A DNA stretch of 8,551 nt, taken from Cytophagales bacterium. Lineage in GTDB: Bacteria; Bacteroidota; Bacteroidia; Cytophagales; Cyclobacteriaceae. Under the pieces are notes generated by a model that saw only the letters and a list, made by a program, of their open reading frames with translations, did not search any database and was not told the origin of the DNA. Shown in pieces: positions 1-4,989 of this stretch (its first letter is position 1; every line of letters begins with the position of its first letter). The position numbers and the translations under genes were made by a program. The DNA is taken from positions 1 through 8,551 of the forward strand of contig JAJCYK010000336.1 in the NCBI GenBank assembly GCA_029262935.1. The letters run 5' to 3'.

Positions 1-1
1 T

Positions 2-499
2 ATATTTGTGATGTTAATGGGTTGTGCACCCTCCATAACGGTGAACAGCGATTTTAATAAGGATTTAAACTTTAACCAATTCCATACCTTTGCAATGTCG
101 GATCTGGAGGAAAAGCATGATCCGGCCTTTCCGATGTTTGACAATGAACTGAATCGTCAGCGTATCAAAGCGGCTATTCAATCAGAAATGATGGCCAAAG
201 GTTTCATCTTAGATGAAGCACATCCTCATGTTTTAGTCGATTATCATATTGTAATAAAGGACAAAACTACCATTGACAGTTATCATGCTCAGGAGCCAGG
301 ATTTTGGAATTCGTTTGAAGTAGAGGTATTCGACTATACAGAAGGTACGTTGGTGGTTCATTTAGTAGACCAAACGAACTTACAATTGATCTGGCAAGGC
401 TCAGCAAGTAGTTTGATTCGTACTCAGGGAGGCAAACCGGAACAGCGGATTAATAAGGCTGTTAGTTTAATATTCGAAACTTATCCTGGCTTACCATGA
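2..499 (+). CDS. DUF4136-type lipoprotein, 5' end cut by the window edge
   Basis: The frame is open to the left edge (I-F-V-M-L-M-G-C), so the true start lies outside the window. The GTG at 8 and the ATGs at 11 and 17 are too close to the cysteine to provide a signal peptide. The L-M-G-C motif is a lipobox, so the mature protein is probably a lipid-anchored envelope protein. After the Cys, the segment V-N-S-D-F-N-K-D-L-N-F-N-Q-F-H-T-F-A resembles the start of DUF4136, which commonly reads 'D-Y-D-p-x-x-d-F-s-x-y-k-T-F'. The end also fits: a strand pair around 'LVVHLVDQTNLQLIWQG', then 'INKAVSLIFETYPG', the family's usual closing helix. The function of DUF4136 proteins is unknown, and nothing here links it to N2O respiration. 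It ends 49 bp before the kinase gene and may or may not be co-transcribed with it. The family call is by eye. Confidence 0.8.
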   Translation: MFVMLMGCAPSITVNSDFNKDLNFNQFHTFAMSDLEEKHDPAFPMFDNELNRQRIKAAIQSEMMAKGFILDEAHPHVLVDYHIVIKDKTTIDSYHAQEPGFWNSFEVEVFDYTEGTLVVHLVDQTNLQLIWQGSASSLIRTQGGKPEQRINKAVSLIFETYPGLP

Positions 500-548
500 T
501 CAGATTTAAAAATCACTGCAGGATATTCTTTATCTTGACCTACTTGTA

Positions 549-2438
549 GTGAATTTGAATCCAATGGACAATACGAACATCTTTGAAACGCTGTTTCAAT
601 CCGCCAGCGAAGGAATTATTGTAGTTGATCAAAGGGGTAGCATACGGATGGCTAATCCAGCCAGTCAGTCAATGTTTGGTTATCCCGTTTCATTAGAAGG
701 AATGACTATAGAAGCCTTGTTACCGGAAAGTTTAGGGGCAAAACATCGCAAACACCGGGAAAAGTATCATAGGCACCCACAAAAGCGCTCTATGGGTGGC
801 AATTTGCAATTGTTCGGAAAGAGAAAAGAAGGGACGACTTTTCCGGTAGAGGTCAGCTTAAGCCCAAGCGAAGTAAATGGAGAACCTGTGGTATTGGCAT
901 TTATTGTGGATATAACCGAACGAAAAAATAGGGAAAATATCATGCTTAGCATGGGTCGGGTTTTTGAAGATTCGTTCAACGAAATTTACATTTTCGAAGC
1001 GGATTCACTAAGGTTTCTCAGGGTCAATAAAGCGGCCTCCAGGCATCTTGGTTATGCTGAAGAGGAACTATTAACCATGACCCCAGTAGATATTAAACCA
1101 CTGTTGCCGGTAGATGAGTTCAAATCACTGATAGCACCATTAAGAGAAGGGCTGCCAAAAATTCAATTCGAAACGGTGCATCGGAGAAAGGACGGTAGTA
1201 CTTATCCAGTAGAAGTCCATTTACAGTTGACAGAACTTGAAGAAAAGATATCTTTTTTGGCGATTATCATGGATATCTCCGAACGCAAATTTGCTGAAGA
1301 TCAACTACGTCAATATTCTCAAGATTTAGAACGCAGAGTGGAAGAACGTACTCAAGAATTGAGAGAAAGTCAAAAATTATATCACGCCATAGCTCGTAAC
1401 TTTCCCGACGGAATGATCAATGTGTTTGATAAGGAGCTTAAATATGTATTTGTGGAAGGAAAAGAATTGTATACTTTGGGCGTCAACAGCGATACCCTAA
1501 TAGGGACTAAGTACGTTGATCGTCTGGCCCCGGAAATTGCGGATGAGACGGCTTCAGCCCTAGAGGATGTATTTAAAGGCCAAGCCAAATCTATTGACAT
1601 TAAATATAAACAAAACGATTATGTGTTGGACGCGGTACCTTTGGTTGATGACCACGGGGACATCCAGCAAATTTTGGTAATCGAGAAAAATGTCACAGAA
1701 CAGAAAAGGGTTCAGGACAAAATGCAAAAGAATTTGGCTCAAGAACGTGAGTTAAATGAATTGAAGTCTCGATTTGTCTCTATGGCTTCGCATGAGTTCA
1801 GAACGCCATTAAGCACTATATTAACGTCGGCTAGTTTGTTGGAGAAATATCAACTAGCAGAGCAGCAGGAGAGACGAGAAAAACACATCAAAAGAATTAA
1901 ATCCTCAGTACATAATCTGACGGGTATTTTGAATGACTTCCTTTCTTTAGACAAGTTGGAAACTGGGGCTATAGATTGTAAGCCCGTTTCATTCAATATT
2001 CAAGATTTCTTGCGTGATGTAATTGATCAAGTTAGCCCCACACTTCGCAAGGGACAGGAAATAGTTTTGTTACATTCAGGATCCGACGTGATAGAGTTGG
2101 ATAAACATTTATTAAATAATGTGCTTATAAATTTGCTTTCCAATGCCAGTAAATATTCTGATGATGGTACGGATATTTTTCTGACCAGCAGGCTGAATCA
2201 TTCGGTCTTAACACTTGAAGTTAAGGATCAGGGAATCGGTATTTCTACAGAAGATCAAAAGCATTTATTCGAGCGCTTTTTCCGAGCAAATGCGGTGATG
2301 AATATACAAGGCACCGGACTGGGGCTTAACATTGTGAAGAAATATGTGGAACTAATGGGAGGGGATATTAAATACACCTCCGAACTTGGTCAAGGTACTT
2401 CATTCGAAATAAAACTAGAACAAATTCCAATGTCATGA
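549..2438 (+). CDS. Soluble hybrid-free sensor histidine kinase with three PAS domains
   Basis: Cytoplasmic sensor kinase of 629 residues with no transmembrane segment or signal peptide. Order: PAS1 about residues 10-127 (ends 'FIVDITERK'), PAS2 about 132-247 (ends 'IIMDISERK'), a coiled coil about 248-276 ('LERRVEERTQELRES'), PAS3 about 277-390 (ends 'VIEKNVTEQKR'), HisKA with H-box 'SHEFRTPL' and phospho-acceptor His415, then HATPase_c with N-box Asn532, G1 'DQGIG' 560-564, F-box 'LFERFF' and G2 'GTGLGL' 588-593. All catalytic motifs are intact, so it should be active. The start used is GTG at 549; ATG at 564 (residue 6) is equally possible and changes no domain. The gene overlaps the following response regulator by ATGA, so that regulator is its almost certain partner. 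The signal is not known. A cytosolic triple-PAS sensor beside nos genes suggests redox, oxygen, NO or energy state (inference). PAS1 resembles the FixL PAS around its heme histidine (see findings). Confidence 0.95.
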   Translation: MNLNPMDNTNIFETLFQSASEGIIVVDQRGSIRMANPASQSMFGYPVSLEGMTIEALLPESLGAKHRKHREKYHRHPQKRSMGGNLQLFGKRKEGTTFPVEVSLSPSEVNGEPVVLAFIVDITERKNRENIMLSMGRVFEDSFNEIYIFEADSLRFLRVNKAASRHLGYAEEELLTMTPVDIKPLLPVDEFKSLIAPLREGLPKIQFETVHRRKDGSTYPVEVHLQLTELEEKISFLAIIMDISERKFAEDQLRQYSQDLERRVEERTQELRESQKLYHAIARNFPDGMINVFDKELKYVFVEGKELYTLGVNSDTLIGTKYVDRLAPEIADETASALEDVFKGQAKSIDIKYKQNDYVLDAVPLVDDHGDIQQILVIEKNVTEQKRVQDKMQKNLAQERELNELKSRFVSMASHEFRTPLSTILTSASLLEKYQLAEQQERREKHIKRIKSSVHNLTGILNDFLSLDKLETGAIDCKPVSFNIQDFLRDVIDQVSPTLRKGQEIVLLHSGSDVIELDKHLLNNVLINLLSNASKYSDDGTDIFLTSRLNHSVLTLEVKDQGIGISTEDQKHLFERFFRANAVMNIQGTGLGLNIVKKYVELMGGDIKYTSELGQGTSFEIKLEQIPMS

Positions 2439-3493
2439 CAAAGATATTATTAATAGAAGATAACCTGGAGATGCGTGAGAATACCGCTGAAATCTTAGAA
2501 TTGGCAAATTATGAAGTAGAAGTTGCGGAGAACGGAAAGATTGGAGTAAAAAAGGCTCAGGAAACAGTTCCTGATTTAATTATCTGCGATATTATGATGC
2601 CCGAACTTGACGGATATGGTGTGTTATATATGTTAGCTAAAAACCCTCTAACGTCTTCTATACCATTCGTATTCTTAACTGCTAAGGCAGAAAAAAGCGA
2701 CTATCGGAAGGGTATGAACATGGGTGCGGATGATTATTTGACGAAACCATTTGAGGAGATGGATTTATTGGAGGCCATCGAAATTCGCTTGAAGAAGAGC
2801 GAGCAATTTCAAAAAGATTTCAAATCAGATATCACCGGCATTGATCAGTTCATAGAGGAAGCCAGGGGCCTTGATGAAATGCGAAAATTGTCCAACGACC
2901 GTCAAAGCCGTAGCTATCGCAAGAAGGAAGCTTTGTTTTACGAAGGAGAATATCCCAATTTTTTGTTTTTCGTTAATCGGGGGAAGATCAAGTCTTACAA
3001 AATGAATGAGGACGGAAAGGAGTTGATCACGGGACTTTATAAAGAGGGCGATTTTGTAGGCTACCTGGCTCTATTGGAAAACATGTCTTATCCAGAATCA
3101 GCAGTAGTTTTAGAGGATGCCGAAGTTTATCTTATTCCCAGACAAGATTTTATAACCTTACTACACTCCAATCGAGATGTATCGGCCCGTTTTATTAAAA
3201 TGCTTTCTCGCAATTTAGTTGAAAAGGAACAGGAGCTGTTGAACCTAGCTTACAATACGGTAAGGAAAAGAGTGGCAGACGCTTTGTTACACCTAAGACA
3301 ACGATACCAACAAGAGCAAAAAGACCCTTTCAAAATGGCCATAAGTCGAGATGATCTGGCCAGTATGGTGGGTACGGCCAAAGAATCCGTGATCCGCACC
3401 CTTTCCGAATTTAAAAGCGATTCCTTAATAGAAATATCCGGCAGTGAAATAGCTATTGTTAATCCCGAGGCGCTAGAAAAGCTTCGCTACTAA
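2435..3493 (+). CDS. Response regulator fused to a CRP/FNR-family transcription factor
   Basis: 352 residues in two halves. Residues 1-120 are a receiver domain with acidic pocket E8-D9, phospho-acceptor D52 ('LIICDIMMPELDG'), T82 and K104 ('TKPF'), all present. After a linker, residues about 155-270 form a cNMP-binding-type beta barrel plus dimerisation helix, and about 300-350 a CRP-type helix-turn-helix ('ISRDDLASMVGTAKESVIRTL'). Recognition-helix residues E317 and R321 align with CRP E181/R185 and FNR E209/R213, so a TGA-type half-site is expected. The only cysteine is C51 in the receiver, so no FNR-like iron-sulfur cluster is possible. In the CRP phosphate-binding region ('GYLALLENMSYPES') the CRP Glu72 and Arg82 equivalents are missing, so canonical cAMP binding is unlikely. 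Its activity is therefore probably set by phosphorylation from the kinase it overlaps by 4 nt, possibly with another ligand. Dyads matching the expected half-site lie directly after the stop codon and before the nos operon, suggesting control of both (inference). Confidence 0.95.
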   Translation: MTKILLIEDNLEMRENTAEILELANYEVEVAENGKIGVKKAQETVPDLIICDIMMPELDGYGVLYMLAKNPLTSSIPFVFLTAKAEKSDYRKGMNMGADDYLTKPFEEMDLLEAIEIRLKKSEQFQKDFKSDITGIDQFIEEARGLDEMRKLSNDRQSRSYRKKEALFYEGEYPNFLFFVNRGKIKSYKMNEDGKELITGLYKEGDFVGYLALLENMSYPESAVVLEDAEVYLIPRQDFITLLHSNRDVSARFIKMLSRNLVEKEQELLNLAYNTVRKRVADALLHLRQRYQQEQKDPFKMAISRDDLASMVGTAKESVIRTLSEFKSDSLIEISGSEIAIVNPEALEKLRY

Positions 3494-3511
3494 ATATGAC
3501 ATTTGTCATAT
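3494..3511. promoter_or_regulatory. Perfect dyad ATATGACA-TT-TGTCATAT, candidate CRP-type operator 1
   Basis: Two perfect 8-bp inverted arms with a 2-bp centre, starting at the base after the regulator's TAA. The core reads TGAC-ATTT-GTCA, that is TGA-N6-TCA, which is the half-site spacing of CRP/FNR-family dimers. It lies upstream of the universal stress gene, 82 bp before its start codon. It is AT-rich, has no following T-tract and is followed by a related site two helical turns away, so an operator fits better than a terminator. Binding by the adjacent CRP-type response regulator is inferred from location and half-site logic. Confidence 0.6.
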
Positions 3512-3516
3512 AATAG

Positions 3517-3530
3517 ATGATGAATGTCAT
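3517..3530. promoter_or_regulatory. Imperfect dyad ATGA-TGAATG-TCAT, candidate operator 2
   Basis: This 14-mer shares ten positions with the core of operator 1 (ATGA....TGTCAT). Its left half is degenerate and its right half, TGTCAT, is identical. Its centre (3523.5) is 21 bp from the centre of operator 1 (3502.5), two turns of B-DNA, so two dimers would sit on the same face of the helix. No convincing TAnnTTTG -7 box is visible downstream; AT-rich DNA around 3543-3557 is where it would be expected. Role as an activator or autoregulatory site is inferred. Confidence 0.45.
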
Positions 3531-3556
3531 GGGTCTCTTGTTTAGTATTTAATTAA

Positions 3557-3585
3557 TTGGTGAATTAAAAGTTTTAATTCACCAA
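3557..3585. repeat. 29-nt perfect palindrome just upstream of the universal stress gene
   Basis: Two perfect 14-nt arms (TTGGTGAATTAAAA and its reverse complement) flank a single G at 3571. The palindrome ends 8 nt before the GTG start at 3594. As RNA it would be a stem of about 12-13 bp with a small A/U-rich loop inside the ribosome-loading zone. As DNA it could be the operator of a second dimeric regulator. There is no U-run after the 3' arm and a gene starts at once, so a simple terminator is unlikely. It does not share the TGA-N6-TCA frame of the neighbouring dyads. Confidence 0.6.
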
Positions 3586-3593
3586 ACCATAAC

Positions 3594-4403
3594 GTGAAAA
3601 GAGTACTACTTGCTACTGATTTTTCAAACAACGCACACCGTGCTACCGACTATGCCTTATTGTTATTTAAAGACGAGGGGTTAGAGTTTCTTCTTCTGCA
3701 CACGGTAGATTTGATTCGAAACATTCCAGAGATGCTTATCTCCGTAGAAGACATTTTACAAGAGCAATCTCAAAGAGCCCTACAAGCAACCATAGATAGG
3801 TTAAAGTTGCAGCACCAAGATGTACCGATGGAATATCTATCAACCTATGGATCACCGATATCCGTAGTGAAAAAGGTGATCCAACAAAAAGAAATAGATT
3901 TGGTAGTCATGGGAAGTAAAGGGATCTCTGCTCTTAATGAGGTATTCCTAGGAAGTACAGCTAGTAAATTTATTAACATCTTGACCAAACCGGTGTTGGT
4001 GGTACCCTCAGAATATGAGCTAAAGCCGCCTAAAAGAATTGTATTTGGTACAGATTTGACTCAAGTGGATCAGTTGGATACGTTAAACCCTATGATTCAA
4101 CTAGCTAAAAAATATGAAGCCGAAATCGTTATTCTAAATGTTACTGGTTCCGAGAACGACAGTAAAGTGCGCAATGCCTTGTCAAACTTGGATTTTAATA
4201 AGCATTTCTCGAACGTCAACTACAGGTTTGATGTCAGTCACAGTCCTCTGGTATTGGAGGGTATACTTACCTATTTAAACGAATATACTGCAGACATGTT
4301 GGTATTATTGCCCAAGCAAAATCCAGTATTCGAAAAATTGCTAACCAACAGACTTAGCGATCAAATGGCATTGAGAACCACAGTACCCCTGCTGTTGGTT
4401 TAG
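3594..4403 (+). CDS. Tandem-domain universal stress protein (UspA family)
   Basis: 269 residues, cytoplasmic, two Usp folds. Domain 1 (about 1-140) opens with beta-strand 'RVLLATDFS' and carries the ATP-binding signature G-x2-G-x9-G-S: G107, G110, G120, S121. Domain 2 (about 147-269) opens with 'RIVFGTDLT', but the signature region is replaced by 'LLPKQNPVFEKLLTNRLS', so only the first domain is expected to bind nucleotide. GTG at 3594 is the only reasonable start: the frame upstream meets a TGA at 3561 with no ATG, and the fold begins immediately. Transcription is probably independent of the kinase/regulator pair, because about 100 bp with three dyad structures separates them. Usp proteins bind ATP or other small molecules and help survival under stress. 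Their induction by low oxygen is common, and placement between a CRP-type regulator and nos genes suggests an anaerobic or energy-limitation response (inference). Confidence 0.93.
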   Translation: MKRVLLATDFSNNAHRATDYALLLFKDEGLEFLLLHTVDLIRNIPEMLISVEDILQEQSQRALQATIDRLKLQHQDVPMEYLSTYGSPISVVKKVIQQKEIDLVVMGSKGISALNEVFLGSTASKFINILTKPVLVVPSEYELKPPKRIVFGTDLTQVDQLDTLNPMIQLAKKYEAEIVILNVTGSENDSKVRNALSNLDFNKHFSNVNYRFDVSHSPLVLEGILTYLNEYTADMLVLLPKQNPVFEKLLTNRLSDQMALRTTVPLLLV

Positions 4404-4427
4404 GCTATTCCTTCTCAGCATACTCCA

Positions 4428-4439
4428 TGATTAAAATCA
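4428..4439. promoter_or_regulatory. FNR-type dyad TGAT-TAAA-ATCA upstream of the nos operon
   Basis: Both halves match four of five positions of the FNR/DNR consensus TTGAT-N4-ATCAA; only the outermost bases differ. Its centre is 4433.5. The predicted -7 element is at 4460-4467, so the dyad would be centred about 38-41 bp before the transcription start, the class II activator position. It shares the TGA-N6-TCA frame with the two dyads upstream of the stress gene. The binding protein could be the CRP-type response regulator encoded nearby or an FNR/DNR homologue elsewhere in the genome. Confidence 0.55.
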
Positions 4440-4459
4440 CATCCACTACTAACTAGAAT

Positions 4460-4467
4460 CATATTTG
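4460..4467 (+). promoter_or_regulatory. Candidate -7 element (CATATTTG) of the nos operon promoter
   Basis: Seven of eight bases match the Bacteroidetes -7 consensus TAnnTTTG, with C in place of the first T. No TTG-type -33 element is present at the usual distance; the FNR-type dyad occupies that place instead, as expected for an activator-dependent promoter. The predicted transcription start is near 4471-4474, giving a leader of about 40 nt before the cytochrome gene. In AT-rich DNA a single such match is weak evidence on its own. Confidence 0.4.
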
Positions 4468-4488
4468 TTTTAGAGCCATAGACCTAGC

Positions 4489-4507
4489 TTGAAGATATCA
4501 ACTTCAA
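4489..4507 (+). other. Short leader hairpin before the cytochrome gene
   Basis: TTGAAG and CTTCAA form a 6-bp inverted repeat with a 7-nt loop, ending 6 nt before the ATG at 4514. It lies inside the predicted leader of the operon mRNA. A similar element ends 6 nt before nosZ. It may affect ribosome access, but a 6-bp match can arise by chance. Confidence 0.3.
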
Positions 4508-4513
4508 CAAAAA

Positions 4514-4975
4514 ATGAAACAACTAGGATTATTAATTGTCGGGGCCATGCTCATGTATTGTAGCCAATCATCCCCGGAATCTGCCGATAAAGAAACATCA
4601 GTTACACCGGCTCAGGAAAAGAGCCCCGTCAGTACCGACCCTTTGGAAAACAAGGGTATAGGCCCTATTACTAGTTTAAAGTTAGGCCCTATTGACCAAG
4701 CTCTCGTGGAAGAAGGTCAGGTGCTCTACCAAGAACTATGTACAGCTTGCCACAAGCCCAATGAGAAATTCATTGGACCTGCGCCAGCAGGTATTATGTC
4801 CAGAAGATCTCCAGAATGGGTCATGAACATGATCTTGAATCCCGATGAAATGTTAAGAAAGGATCCAATCGCTAAGCAGTTGTTGGTAGAATATAATATG
4901 GCTCCAATGGCCAATCAAGGGCTTACGGAGGATCAAGCGAGAAACATCTTAGAATACTTTAGAACTCTTGAATAA
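4514..4975 (+). CDS. Monoheme cytochrome c lipoprotein, likely electron donor to NosZ
   Basis: 153 residues. The N-terminus is a short signal sequence ending in lipobox L-M-Y-C, with Cys16 as the lipidated residue. A Ser/Pro/Glu/Lys-rich tether (about 17-62) follows. The heme domain (about 63-153) has one C-x2-C-H motif, 'CTACH', with Cys76 and Cys79 for covalent heme and His80 as proximal ligand. The distal ligand is probably Met129 or Met132 in 'YNMAPMANQGLT'. A closing helix 'EDQARNILEYFR' is typical of class I c-type cytochromes. It should be anchored on the periplasmic side of a membrane. It is the first gene of the nos operon and ends 14 bp before nosZ. A donor cytochrome beside nosZ is a usual arrangement in clade II clusters, so electron transfer to the CuA site of NosZ is the likely role; this is inferred from context and not shown by the sequence. 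Confidence 0.92.
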   Translation: MKQLGLLIVGAMLMYCSQSSPESADKETSVTPAQEKSPVSTDPLENKGIGPITSLKLGPIDQALVEEGQVLYQELCTACHKPNEKFIGPAPAGIMSRRSPEWVMNMILNPDEMLRKDPIAKQLLVEYNMAPMANQGLTEDQARNILEYFRTLE

Positions 4976-4983
4976 ACATTCAA
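4968..4983 (+). other. Short hairpin spanning the cytochrome stop codon, before nosZ
   Basis: TTGAAT-AAAC-ATTCAA is a perfect 6-bp inverted repeat with a 4-nt loop. It covers the cytochrome stop codon and ends 6 nt before the nosZ ATG. It resembles the leader element before the cytochrome gene in its TTGAA...TTCAA arms and its distance to the start codon. It could couple or modulate translation of nosZ, or be chance. Confidence 0.3.
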
Positions 4984-4989
4984 AACATT

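Noticed and set aside
503..514. GATTT-AA-AAATC dyad before the kinase gene as a regulatory site
   Set aside because: GAT and ATC are 6 bp apart instead of 4, the outer T/A of the consensus are missing, and such AT-rich 5-bp arms are common by chance.
3494..3585. Intrinsic terminator for the regulator gene
   Set aside because: Neither palindrome is GC-rich or followed by a U-tract. The first is repeated as a degenerate copy at 21 bp and the second abuts the next start codon.
4489..4501. TTGA-N5-TCAA as an FNR box
   Set aside because: Spacing between the halves is 5, not the 6 needed for CRP/FNR dimers, and it lies downstream of the predicted transcription start. It is better explained as part of the leader hairpin.
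4968..4983. TTGA-N8-TCAA as an FNR box before nosZ
   Set aside because: Spacing is two bases too long, and the site lies inside the operon across a stop codon with no promoter-like sequence after it.
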